Assembly (NCBI GenBank): GCA_963809965.1
Contig: CAWELU010000049.1
Span: forward strand, 90,936-154,935
Direction of reading: 5' to 3'
Length of the DNA: 64,000 nucleotides
Origin: CAIWHR01 sp963809965
GTDB taxonomy: Bacteria > Pseudomonadota > Gammaproteobacteria > Burkholderiales > Casimicrobiaceae
This document shows, piece by piece, positions 16,722 to 24,731 of this stretch; position 1 is the first letter of the stretch; every line of letters begins with the position of its first letter. Made by a program: the position numbers and the translations under genes. The notes under the pieces are model-generated. The model was not told the DNA's origin. It worked only from the letters and a program-made list of their open reading frames with translations, and did not search any database.

Positions 16722-17425
16722 GCCCCAAGACCGCCAAGGGCGCCGCGAAACCAGTGCCGCGCACCGCGGCACGCAAGCCCGCCGCGAAAACGAAACCGCG
16801 CACGGGGAAGTCCACCGCTGCCGCGAGCGGCAAGGCCGCGCTCACCGCGAAATCCACCGTTCCAGCGACGGGCAAGGCCACGCGCGCCGCGAAGCCACCG
16901 GCCAAGCCGGCCGCCAGATCGCCGCGCACGCTCGTCGAATTCATGACGCAGGCACTGGTGATGGAAATGGAGGCCGCGCAGCGCTACGCCGATTTCGCCG
17001 ACGCCATGGAGATGCACAACAACCTCGAGGTGGCGGCGCTCTTTCGCAAGATGGCCGGCATCGAAGGCAAGCACGCGCAGCAGATCATGGCCGAGATGGG
17101 CTGGACCACCACACCGGCGCCGCTTCCGGCTGCCGTACGCTGGGAGGGCTTCGAGGCGCCCGAGACCACGCCCATCGACGAAGTGCACTACCTGATGCAG
17201 CCGTACCACGCGTTGGAACTCGCGCTGGCCAACGAGCAGCGTGCCGAACGCTTTTTCGCGCAACTCGCCCGAGCGGCGACGACCCCCTCGGTGCGCAAGG
17301 CCGCCCGCGAGCTGCAGGAGGAAGAACGTGAACACGTGGAGCTCGTCCGCGCGTGGATGAAGAGGGTGCCCAAGCCCGACGCGGATTGGGCGAACGATCC
17401 CGACCCGCCGAGCTACACGGATTAG
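16718..17425 (+). CDS. Ferritin-like (rubrerythrin-type) di-iron protein with basic N-terminal tail
   Basis: The 235-residue protein has two parts. Residues 1-69 are almost only Lys, Ala, Pro, Thr, Arg and Ser, resembling histone H1-like tails. Residues 70-215 form a predicted four-helix ferritin-like domain with iron-ligand candidates E85, E116/H119 (EGKH), E173 and E203/H206 (EREH). Such proteins detoxify peroxide or store iron. Coupling to korB suggests protection of oxygen-sensitive iron-sulfur enzymes or of DNA near them. The tail may bind nucleic acid; this is inference from composition. The exact family was not identified. Confidence 0.7.
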   Translation: MSPKTAKGAAKPVPRTAARKPAAKTKPRTGKSTAAASGKAALTAKSTVPATGKATRAAKPPAKPAARSPRTLVEFMTQALVMEMEAAQRYADFADAMEMHNNLEVAALFRKMAGIEGKHAQQIMAEMGWTTTPAPLPAAVRWEGFEAPETTPIDEVHYLMQPYHALELALANEQRAERFFAQLARAATTPSVRKAARELQEEEREHVELVRAWMKRVPKPDADWANDPDPPSYTD

Positions 17426-17437
17426 GAGAACGCGACC

Positions 17438-17836
17438 ATGCAGGTACTGCTTCCCGAAGGCTGGGCACCGCCTATCGGCTATGCGAACGGGATTGCCGTC
17501 GACGCCGGAAGAATCGTCTTCATCGCCGGCCAGGTCGGCTGGGACGCGCAGCAGAAGTTCCACTCGACCGAGATCGCGCCGCAGTTCGAGCAGGCATTGC
17601 AGAACATTCTTGCCGTACTGGCCGAAGCCGGCGGCGAGGCGCGGCACGTCTGCCGGATGACCGCATACTGTTGCGACAAGCCCGCCTACCTGGCGGCCAG
17701 ACGCGAGCTGGGCGGCATCTGGCGCAAGCTGATGGGCAACCACTATCCGGCAATGAGCATGATCTTTGTGTCCGATCTGCTCGACCATCCCGGCAAGATC
17801 GAGCTCGAGGCGACGGCGGTGATTCCCGCCGGTTAG
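17438..17836 (+). CDS. RidA/YjgF-family protein lacking the usual arginine
   Basis: The 132-residue protein has the RidA fold signatures GIAVDAGRIVFIAGQVGWD near residue 20 and a C-terminal KIELEATAVIPAG. Canonical RidA hydrolyses reactive enamines using an arginine in a PARS segment; here the aligned segment reads YPAMSMIFV, so that arginine appears to be Met and the deaminase activity is doubtful. It starts 12 bases after the ferritin-like gene and is probably part of the kor transcript. Confidence 0.78.
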   Translation: MQVLLPEGWAPPIGYANGIAVDAGRIVFIAGQVGWDAQQKFHSTEIAPQFEQALQNILAVLAEAGGEARHVCRMTAYCCDKPAYLAARRELGGIWRKLMGNHYPAMSMIFVSDLLDHPGKIELEATAVIPAG

Positions 17837-17901
17837 CGTCGGCGTCGTCGTTTGCCTAGGGTTCGGAATCAGGTTCGTTCACGCCCGCGCACGGGGAGAA
17901 G

Positions 17902-18648
17902 ATGCAACTCGCGGACAGAGTCGCCATCGTAACCGGTGCCGCGCAAGGCATCGGCGCCGCAGTCGCACGGGCGTTCGCGCATGAAGGTGCCCGCGTCGGC
18001 GTGGTCGATCTCGCGGTCGAGCGCGCGGAGGCAGTCGCCGCGGAAATCGCAGATGCCGGCGGCGCCGCGATCGGCGTCGGATGCGATGTCGCGAAGCGCG
18101 GCGACGTCGATGCGATGGTCGCGGCGGTGACTGCGCGCTTCGGCCGCATCGACATTCTCGTCAACAACGCCGGCATCATCCGGCCCGCGATGCTGCACAA
18201 GATGACGGCCGCGCAGTGGGATGCGGTGCTGGCCGTGCACCTGACGGGCAGCTTCAACTGCCTGCAAGCCGTCGTGCCGGGCATGATGGAGCGGCGTTAC
18301 GGACGCATCGTCAACGTCACGTCGGCCGCCGGGGTACTGGGCACGATCGGGCAGATCAACTACAGCGCCGCGAAGGCCGGCATCGTCGGCCTCACGATGT
18401 CGGCGGCGAAGGAGCTTGCCAGGTACGGCATCACCGTCAACGCGATCGCGCCCGGCGCGGCCACGCCGATGACCGAAACAATCCGCACCGACGAGCGCTT
18501 CAAGGACAAGTACCTCGATCGCATCCCGATCGGCCGCTGGGCAGAGCCCGAGGAGATCGCGCCGGCGTTCGTGTTCTTCGCCTCCGACGGGGCGAGCTAC
18601 GTCACCGGCCAGGTATTGGCGGCGGACGGCGGGATGACGATTCGCTAG
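17902..18648 (+). CDS. Short-chain dehydrogenase/reductase (FabG/BadH-like)
   Basis: The 248-residue protein is a classical SDR: TGAAQGIGAAVA binds the cofactor, NNAG sits near residue 90, the catalytic Ser lies in NVTSAAG and Tyr/Lys in YSAAKAG. The C-terminus ends QVLAADGGMTIR. GGGGAGAAG precedes the ATG. Substrates could be 3-oxoacyl or 2-hydroxycyclic acyl-CoA, since similar enzymes accompany alicyclic acid degradation; the sequence does not decide. It is probably co-transcribed with the kor genes after a 65-base gap. Confidence 0.85.
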   Translation: MQLADRVAIVTGAAQGIGAAVARAFAHEGARVGVVDLAVERAEAVAAEIADAGGAAIGVGCDVAKRGDVDAMVAAVTARFGRIDILVNNAGIIRPAMLHKMTAAQWDAVLAVHLTGSFNCLQAVVPGMMERRYGRIVNVTSAAGVLGTIGQINYSAAKAGIVGLTMSAAKELARYGITVNAIAPGAATPMTETIRTDERFKDKYLDRIPIGRWAEPEEIAPAFVFFASDGASYVTGQVLAADGGMTIR

Positions 18649-19014
18649 CGGCGCGAGACGGGTAGCAGGGGCCCCGCGCGCCGTGCGCGTGGGGATGCGA
18701 CCAGGCGAGTCGACGCAAAGCGGCCGACGCTCGGCGCGCACATGGCACGGCAATGTTGGAGGCCGCGGCGCGAGACGGGTAGCAGGGGCCCCGCGCGCCG
18801 TGCGCGTGGGGATGCGACCAGGCGAGTCGACGCAAAGCGGCCGACGCTCGGCGCGCACATGGCACGGCAATGTTGGAGGCCGCGGCGCGAGACGGGTAGC
18901 AGGGGCCCCGCGCGCCGTGCGCGTGGGGATGCGACCAGGCGAGTCGACGCAAAGCGGCCGACGCTCGGCGCCCACATGGCACGGCAATCTTGGAGGCCGC
19001 GGCGCGAGAGGGGT
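18648..19014. repeat. 117-bp tandem repeat, three copies plus a truncated fourth
   Basis: Units start with GCGGCGCGAGACGGG at 18648, 18765 and 18882, and a shortened one at 18999, so the period is exactly 117 bases. Copies one and two look identical; the third differs at two positions. Because 117 is 39 codons, frames stay open through the array on both strands and give repeated peptides, but no start with ribosome-binding site supports them. The array lies between the SDR stop and the arginase start. Confidence 0.92.
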
Positions 19015-19035
19015 GGGTAGGGTAAGCTTCGCGCC

Positions 19036-19953
19036 GTGAAACGGCATTCCGTCAGCATCATCGGCGCCCCGACCGACATCGGGGCCAGCGTTCGCGGCGC
19101 GAACATGGGGCCCGAGGCGCTGCGGGTGGCGGGCCTGATCGAGGCCATCACCCGCCACGTCGCCGACGTCCGGGACGGCGGCAACCTCCACGGACCGCTC
19201 AATCCCGTCCTCCCGCCGCGCGACGGCTACCGCCACCTGCCGGAATGCGTGGCCTGGAATCGGCTGGTTCACGATGCGGTCCATGCCGAGCTCGCGGCCG
19301 AGCGCCTGCCGGTGCTCGTGGGCGGCGATCATTCACTCGCGATCGGCTCGATCGGTGCGGTCGCGCGGCATTGCCGCGATCTAGGCAGGAAGCTGCGCGT
19401 ACTGTGGCTCGATGCGCATGCGGACTTCAACACACCCGCACTGACCCCGAGCGGCAACATTCACGGCATGCCGGTAGCGTGCCTCTGCGGTTACGGGCCG
19501 GACGAGCTCACGCGCATCGGGGGCAGCGCGCCGGCCGTCCAACCCGCCGAAATCCGCCTCGTCGGCGTGCGCAGCGTCGACGATGCCGAGAAGCGCTTCC
19601 TGCGCGAGGCCGGCATCGTGGTGTTCGATATGCGCTGCATCGACGAAATCGGCATGCGCCACACGATCGAACGCGCGCTCGAAGGGGTCGACGAGCAGAC
19701 GCACCTGCACGTCAGCCTGGACGTCGATTTCCTCGATCCCGAGATCGCGCAAGGCGTCGGCACGCCGGTGCGCGGCGGTCCGACCTACCGCGAATCGCAG
19801 CTGTGCATGGAGATGATCGCCGACACCGGGCGGCTTTCCTCGCTCGACCTCACCGAGCTCAATCCCGCGCTCGATCACCGGAACACGACGGCCGAACTGG
19901 CAGTGGACCTGGTCGAAAGCCTGTTCGGCAAGAGCACACTGATCCGGGCGTAA
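19036..19953 (+). CDS. Arginase-family ureohydrolase
   Basis: The 305-residue protein carries the manganese-ligand motifs of arginase: VGGDHSLAIGS near residue 97, LDAHADFNTP near 127 and SLDVDFLDP near 228. The N-terminal VSIIGAPTDIGASVRGANMGPEALR is typical of arginases rather than agmatinases. It would split L-arginine to ornithine and urea. A urea transporter lies 20 kb further on, but no direct link is visible. The start is a GTG at 19036, placed right after the tandem repeat, so the repeat occupies its promoter or 5' region. Confidence 0.85.
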   Translation: MKRHSVSIIGAPTDIGASVRGANMGPEALRVAGLIEAITRHVADVRDGGNLHGPLNPVLPPRDGYRHLPECVAWNRLVHDAVHAELAAERLPVLVGGDHSLAIGSIGAVARHCRDLGRKLRVLWLDAHADFNTPALTPSGNIHGMPVACLCGYGPDELTRIGGSAPAVQPAEIRLVGVRSVDDAEKRFLREAGIVVFDMRCIDEIGMRHTIERALEGVDEQTHLHVSLDVDFLDPEIAQGVGTPVRGGPTYRESQLCMEMIADTGRLSSLDLTELNPALDHRNTTAELAVDLVESLFGKSTLIRA

Positions 19954-19962
19954 GCGCACAGC

Positions 19963-20739
19963 TCAGAGCGGCAGGAACGTCGCCGTTGCCAAGCTTTGGC
20001 TGAAGCGCCGGATCGTGCGGTTGGTACGCTGCGCGATGACGAGCGCCAGCGTGTCCTGGTACGCGACGAGCTTGCCTATCTCGCGCTCGAAGGAAAGGTT
20101 GGGCGCAGGCGCGGCCATTTCGTTGCTGAGGAGCATCGGTTCGCCATTCGGCCCTCGGGCGTTGGCGAGCTTCCACGCCGCGATCTCCACATTGCGCGCG
20201 GCGTTGTAGAGACGCTGCGCGTCGAGGCTGTCGGTGAGATAGAACTGCGTCTTGTCGTTGTAGGCCTGCGCGATCATGCTGCCGAGCCCTACGCCGAAGG
20301 CGAGTACCCGGTCGCCGGCGAAGTCCGGACGGAAGGCCAGCTGCAAGGCCTCGATCCCCCGCAGGTTGGCCAGTTCCGGAAAACGCCACCCATGGCGCGG
20401 ATCGAACGCCCGGGCCACCGCGACCTCCGCCGTGGAAACACCGTCTTTTCTGAGCTCGCGCGGGTTGCGCCGGTAAAGCTTCTCCATCAGGAGCTTCGCC
20501 GACGCGATGCTTTCCCGCAGGTGCACCTCCGCCACGGCATCGATATCCGATTTGAGGAGCTCGCTCGCACTGAACGGCGCTTCCCGTGGCGGCGGGCGAT
20601 GGCCGGTCGAAGGCGCCGCGGGCGGGTAGGCCGGCGTCGAAGCGCAGGCGGTCACGAGGCACACGGCGACAATCGCACCGACGCGGCGGCGTCCTGCGCC
20701 GCTGACGCTTCCTGTCTCGGTCGGTCGGGCGGCAGTCAC
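19963..20739 (-). CDS. Putative lipoprotein of unknown function
   Basis: The 258-residue protein has a membrane segment (VGAIVAVCLVTACAS) with a lipobox-like LVTAC near residue 32, so it should be an outer- or inner-membrane lipoprotein. After a Pro-rich linker (residues 35-55) comes a helical domain with VHLRESIASAKLLMEKLYRRNP, LAFGVGLGSMIAQAYNDKTQFYL and a C-terminal FSQSLATATFLPL. No family was recognised. It ends nine bases from the arginase stop (convergent). The true start may be a later codon, as the stretch before the hydrophobic core is long. Confidence 0.6.
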   Translation of the reverse strand: MTAARPTETGSVSGAGRRRVGAIVAVCLVTACASTPAYPPAAPSTGHRPPPREAPFSASELLKSDIDAVAEVHLRESIASAKLLMEKLYRRNPRELRKDGVSTAEVAVARAFDPRHGWRFPELANLRGIEALQLAFRPDFAGDRVLAFGVGLGSMIAQAYNDKTQFYLTDSLDAQRLYNAARNVEIAAWKLANARGPNGEPMLLSNEMAAPAPNLSFEREIGKLVAYQDTLALVIAQRTNRTIRRFSQSLATATFLPL

Positions 20740-20876
20740 CCCAACCTGGCACCTGGCGGGCGCCGGACTCTCATTTGAACTCGCTCATGCAACGCGACGC
20801 GGCGAACCATGGACTATCGAAACCGGACTCGCGCAGTATAGGTGCAGCACGACGGCGCCGCGGGAACCGCGTCCAA

Positions 20877-21296
20877 CTAGGATTGGAAGCGCACCAGCTT
20901 CTCGCGGAGTTCCGACGAAAAGGGCACCGCACGCATGGTGTCGAGCGAGGCATGCACCACGACGAGCGTGGCCCGGACCCGAACCTCGTCGCCCACCGCC
21001 GCCTCGATCGCCAGCGTGAGCGAGCTCGTGCCGAGCTTCTGCACACCGAGGCGCAGGCGCAGCATCTCGCCCACCGCGCTCGGGGCGATGAAGTCGCACT
21101 CGACATGCACTGCCGGAACGCCGCGGCGCGCCCTCGTGTGATAGCTCGCGAAGTTGATGCCGAGCCCCTCGTTGAACCAGTCCTCGACCAGTTCGTTGAA
21201 CAACACGAAATACTCGGGATAGAAGACGATTCCCGCGGGATCGCAGTGGTGGAACCGGATCGGCTTCGACGATTCGAACCATTCGGGTGCGCTCAT
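20877..21296 (-). CDS. Acyl-CoA thioesterase, 4-hydroxybenzoyl-CoA thioesterase family
   Basis: The 139-residue hot-dog protein has the motif IRFHHCDPAGIVFYPEYF near residue 13, where the aspartate corresponds to the catalytic Asp of Pseudomonas-type 4HBT enzymes. The rest (VPAVHVECDFIAPS, LRLRLGVQKLGTSS) matches the fold. It should hydrolyse aromatic or short acyl-CoA esters and could recover CoA when benzoyl-CoA intermediates accumulate. The frame opens upstream at 21416, but the ATG at 21296 begins at the domain. It lies on the same strand as the benzoate transport genes, after a 145-base gap. Confidence 0.85.
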   Translation of the reverse strand: MSAPEWFESSKPIRFHHCDPAGIVFYPEYFVLFNELVEDWFNEGLGINFASYHTRARRGVPAVHVECDFIAPSAVGEMLRLRLGVQKLGTSSLTLAIEAAVGDEVRVRATLVVVHASLDTMRAVPFSSELREKLVRFQS

Positions 21297-21441
21297 CGGT
21301 ACGTACCTTTCGAAACGACTTGCTTGCTTCCCGTCGCTCACGGCGCCCTGCCTCGCACAGGAAGGGACACCTCCCACTGCGCTTGCGCCGACGCCCGGGC
21401 GCGCCTCGTCCGTCACCGTGCGAAACGGCGCCGGCGCGACC

Positions 21442-22206
21442 TTACGCCGTGACGCGATCGACGAATCGCGTGATGGCCTCGATCACCGCCTCCGGCTGGT
21501 CCTTGTGCACCGAATGCCGGCAATCCTGCAACTCCAGCAACTCGACATCGGCGACCTGGGCACCGATGCGGCGCATCTGCTCCATCGTCCCGTATTCGTC
21601 GTCCTCGCCCTGGATCGCGAGCACCGGGCAAGCGATGCGCGGCAGATACTCCTCGATGTTCCAGGCGCGGAATTCGGGCGCGAGCCAGATATGGTTCCAA
21701 CCCCAGAACACGGAATCGACATCGGCATGGTAGCGCGCAAGCCTTTCGCGCAGGTCCGTCGTTTCGTAGGCCGTCTTCGCGTCGGCGATGCTCGCGACCG
21801 ACAGGTCCTCAACCATGAGGTGCGCAGCGAGCGTCACGACGGCGGCGACTGGACGGACACCGGCCCCGGCGTGGATCAGCGCGATGGAGCCGCCGTCGCT
21901 GTGTCCGACCAGGATCGGCCGTTCGATGGTGAGCCGGTCGAGGAATTCGGGCAGCGCGACGAGCGCCTCGTCATGCATGTAGCGCGGCGTGCGCGGCTCT
22001 GCGAGCACGGTGGAATTGCCGTAGCCGTAACGCGAATAGACGAGCGCGTTGCAACCCGTCGCGTGCGCGACCCGGCCGGGAAAATCCTTCCACATCGCGA
22101 CCGAGCCCAGCCCCTCGTGCAGGAAGACGAGCGTGGGGCGCGACGCGCGCGCAATCTCGATTCGCTCGTACTCGATCCGGCGCGAGGCCACCGTCGCGAA
22201 CGGCAT
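21442..22206 (-). CDS. Alpha/beta hydrolase
   Basis: The 254-residue protein has an alpha/beta-hydrolase fold: oxyanion segment LVFLHEGLGSVAMW near residue 26, nucleophile elbow ILVGHSDGGSIAL near 98, acid region LAIQGEDDEYG and histidine in QDCRHSVHKDQPE. It starts where the transporter ATPase gene ends, so it belongs to the benzoate uptake operon. Hydrolases of this type in box clusters may act on lactones or acyl-CoA shunt products; the substrate is not evident here. Confidence 0.83.
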   Translation of the reverse strand: MPFATVASRRIEYERIEIARASRPTLVFLHEGLGSVAMWKDFPGRVAHATGCNALVYSRYGYGNSTVLAEPRTPRYMHDEALVALPEFLDRLTIERPILVGHSDGGSIALIHAGAGVRPVAAVVTLAAHLMVEDLSVASIADAKTAYETTDLRERLARYHADVDSVFWGWNHIWLAPEFRAWNIEEYLPRIACPVLAIQGEDDEYGTMEQMRRIGAQVADVELLELQDCRHSVHKDQPEAVIEAITRFVDRVTA

Positions 22207-22920
22207 TCAAACACCCAGTTGCTTGTGCAGCAGGTCCGGTTGCGCGAGCAGCGTCGGGCTGTCGCCCTCGAACACGACGCGGCCCTTGACCAGGATCACG
22301 TTGCGGTCGGCAATCGCGGTGATCGCCCGGTAGTTCTTGTCGACGATCAGCGTCGCGATCCCGTGCGCCCGGATATCGCCGATGATGCGCCAGATCTCCT
22401 TCGCGATCTGCGGCGCTAGCCCTTCGGTCGCCTCGTCGAGGACCAGCAGGTCGGGATTGGTCATCAGCGCGCGACCGATGGTGAGCATCTGCTGCTCGCC
22501 GCCGGAGAGGTTCCAGCCACCGTTGTCGATCCGCTCGGCGAGCCGGGGGAAGGTGTCCAGCACTCGCTCGCGCGTCCACTCGCGACGGCCGTCGAGGCCC
22601 GGGCGCGCCGCCATGATCAGGTTCTCGTGGACCGTGAGGTTGGGGAAGATGCCGCGACCCTCCGGAACGTAGGCGATTCCCTGGCGCGCGATCAGGAACG
22701 GGGCCGCACCCGTCATCGGCGTCCCGCGCACCCATACCTCGCCGCCGCGCGGTTTGACGAGACCGAGCATGCTGCGGATCAGCGTGCTCTTGCCCATACC
22801 GTTGCGGCCCATCAGGCCGACGGTCTCGCCGCGATCGATGCGGAAGTCGATTCCGTGCAGGATGTGGCTCGCGCCGTAGTAGACATGCAGCTCGCGTGCC
22901 TCGAGAAGAGCTTCCCTCAT
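22207..22920 (-). CDS. Branched-chain/aromatic acid ABC transporter ATPase (LivF type)
   Basis: The 237-residue ATPase has Walker A GRNGMGKST near residue 38, signature LSGGEQQ, Walker B LLVLDEATEGL, and the LivF-typical HVYYGASHILHGI start. It powers uptake by the LivH/LivM-type pores encoded upstream. The binding protein and benzoate-CoA ligase in the same strand block point to benzoate or a related aromatic acid as substrate, inferred from context. It is followed directly by the hydrolase gene. Confidence 0.88.
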   Translation of the reverse strand: MREALLEARELHVYYGASHILHGIDFRIDRGETVGLMGRNGMGKSTLIRSMLGLVKPRGGEVWVRGTPMTGAAPFLIARQGIAYVPEGRGIFPNLTVHENLIMAARPGLDGRREWTRERVLDTFPRLAERIDNGGWNLSGGEQQMLTIGRALMTNPDLLVLDEATEGLAPQIAKEIWRIIGDIRAHGIATLIVDKNYRAITAIADRNVILVKGRVVFEGDSPTLLAQPDLLHKQLGV

Positions 22921-22966
22921 GGCGCGGCATCACTGGTGCCGGCGTCCGTGCGCCGAGGTTCAATCA

Positions 22967-23722
22967 TCAGTGCGCCTCGTCCTCGCCCAGGTACGCGGCA
23001 CGCACCGCGGTGCTGGCACGTATCTGCGCCGGCGCCCCGCTCTCGAGGACCTGGCCGTTGACCATCACGGTGATGATGTCGGCAACGGCGAACACCGCGT
23101 CCATGTCGTGCTCGACCAGCAGAATCGCGTGGGCGGGCGCCAGCTTCTTCAGGAGAACGACCATCCGCGACGCCTCCTCGGCGCCCATTCCCGCAAGCGG
23201 CTCGTCGAGGAGCAGCACGTTCGGTTTGGTCGCCAGCACCATCGCGATCTCGAGCTGCCGCTGCTCGCCATGCGACAGCGCGGACGCAACCTGTTCGGTG
23301 CGCGCGGTGAGACCGGCCGCGTCGAGCGCGAGCCGCGCCGCCTCGCACACGGGTTCGTGATGCATCGCGTCAGCGAGGATCGCCAGCACGCGCGGCGCGC
23401 GCGACTGCGCCGCGAGCCGGCAATTCTCGAACGCGGTGAAGCCGGGGAAGATATTGGTTTTCTGGTAGCTCCGCCCGATGCCGATCCTCGACCGGCGGTC
23501 GGGCGAGAACCGCGTGATGTCCCGGTCCTGGTAGCGGATGGTCCCGGACGACGCGCGCAGGTCGCCCGACAGCAGATTGATCAGCGTCGTCTTGCCGGCA
23601 CCGTTCGGGCCGAGCACGGCGTGCACCTTGCCGCGATGCAATTCGATCGCGACGTTGCTGTTTGCCATCAGCCCGCCGAAGCGGCGCGACAGCCCCTTCG
23701 TCATGAGGATCGGCTCGCTCAC
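22967..23722 (-). CDS. ABC transporter ATPase (LivG type)
   Basis: The 251-residue ATPase shows Walker A GPNGAGKTTL near residue 40, the LivG-typical SYQKTNIFPGFTAFEN, signature LSHGEQRQLEI and Walker B VLLLDEPLAGMG. It starts with GTG, overlapping the livM-type stop (GTGA), so the permease and ATPase are translationally coupled. It acts at the inner face of the membrane with the LivF-type subunit. Confidence 0.88.
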   Translation of the reverse strand: MSEPILMTKGLSRRFGGLMANSNVAIELHRGKVHAVLGPNGAGKTTLINLLSGDLRASSGTIRYQDRDITRFSPDRRSRIGIGRSYQKTNIFPGFTAFENCRLAAQSRAPRVLAILADAMHHEPVCEAARLALDAAGLTARTEQVASALSHGEQRQLEIAMVLATKPNVLLLDEPLAGMGAEEASRMVVLLKKLAPAHAILLVEHDMDAVFAVADIITVMVNGQVLESGAPAQIRASTAVRAAYLGEDEAH

Positions 23723-24687
23723 TTGCGCGACTCGTCCGGTCCACCGACCAGAGTCTTCCGCAGCCGGCCGGTGATGCTCGACAGCCCCCCCGGCAGGAAG
23801 ATGACGAGCAGCACGATCGTCCCACCGAGCAGGAGCTGCCAGTGCTTGGTCGCGGACTGGAACAGCTCCTGCAGCGCTACGAATGCGAACGCGCCAGCGA
23901 CGGCGCCCCAGAGACTTCCCAGTCCGCCGAGGATCAGCATCAGCAGCACGTTGCCCGACTGGTGCCACGACAGGAGCTCTGGGTTGACATAACCGAACTG
24001 CATTGCCGACAGGTAGCCGGCGAACCCGGCGAGCGCACCCGCCAGCGTGAAGCTCGCGAGCTTGTAGAAGTAGACGGGGAAACCGAGCGAGCGCATGCGA
24101 TGCTCGTTGCTGCGGATGCCCTGCAGCGCGCGCCCGAACGCGGAACGGAGCAGCACGCGCAGGAACAAGAACACGACGACGAGCGCGACGAGCACGAAGT
24201 AGTAGAACTGTATCGCGCTGGCGAAGTCGATGGGTGCAAAACCTCCGATCTCGGAGGTGGGCTTGAAGTTCATGCTGATACCGTCGGACCCGCGGCCGAA
24301 TTTCGTGTCGTGGAACACGAAATAGAACATCTGCGCGAATGCCAGCGTGACCATGATGAAGTAGATACCCTTGGCGCGGACGACGAACATGCCGACGACC
24401 AGTGCCGCGAGCGCGGCCGCCGCGATCGCCGCGGGCAGCGTCAGCCACAGGCTCGCCGCCTCGTTCTTCGGCGCCAGCAGGCCCAGCGCATACGCCCCAA
24501 CGCCATAGAACGCGGCGTGCCCGAACGACACGAGGCCCGTGTACCCGACGAGGAGGTCGAGCGACAGCGCGAAGATCGCGAGGATCATCACCTTGGTGAC
24601 GAGCTCGGTGTAGAACGTCGCGCCCGCGAATGGAAACGCGACCATCACGGTTAGCAGAGCCGCCAGCACGATGCGGTTCCGGTTCAC
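23719..24687 (-). CDS. ABC transporter permease (LivM type)
   Basis: The 322-residue membrane protein has about eight to nine hydrophobic segments and the LivM signatures GYTGLVSFGHAAFYGVGAYA and VRAKGIYFIMVTLAFAQMF, plus the ATPase-contact region FGRALQGIRSNEHRMRSLG. The start is taken as the GTG at 24687, preceded by a G-rich stretch (seven G on the coding strand) serving as ribosome-binding site. It pairs with the LivH-type permease encoded just upstream. Confidence 0.86.
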   Translation of the reverse strand: MNRNRIVLAALLTVMVAFPFAGATFYTELVTKVMILAIFALSLDLLVGYTGLVSFGHAAFYGVGAYALGLLAPKNEAASLWLTLPAAIAAAALAALVVGMFVVRAKGIYFIMVTLAFAQMFYFVFHDTKFGRGSDGISMNFKPTSEIGGFAPIDFASAIQFYYFVLVALVVVFLFLRVLLRSAFGRALQGIRSNEHRMRSLGFPVYFYKLASFTLAGALAGFAGYLSAMQFGYVNPELLSWHQSGNVLLMLILGGLGSLWGAVAGAFAFVALQELFQSATKHWQLLLGGTIVLLVIFLPGGLSSITGRLRKTLVGGPDESRK

Positions 24688-24731
24688 GTCCGCCCCCCCG
24701 TCACGCGCCGCGGCATGGAACAGCACAAGGC

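Noticed and set aside
18602..18982. Minus-strand frame encoding a threefold repeated peptide
   Set aside because: It exists only because the 117-base repeat is a multiple of three; it has no supported start and overlaps the SDR end.
18648..19014. Tandem repeats as a CRISPR array
   Set aside because: Units are contiguous 117-mers with no variable spacers and no cas genes nearby.
20740..20876. Possible small gene between the lipoprotein and the thioesterase
   Set aside because: Short frames only, without ribosome-binding site or recognisable sequence.
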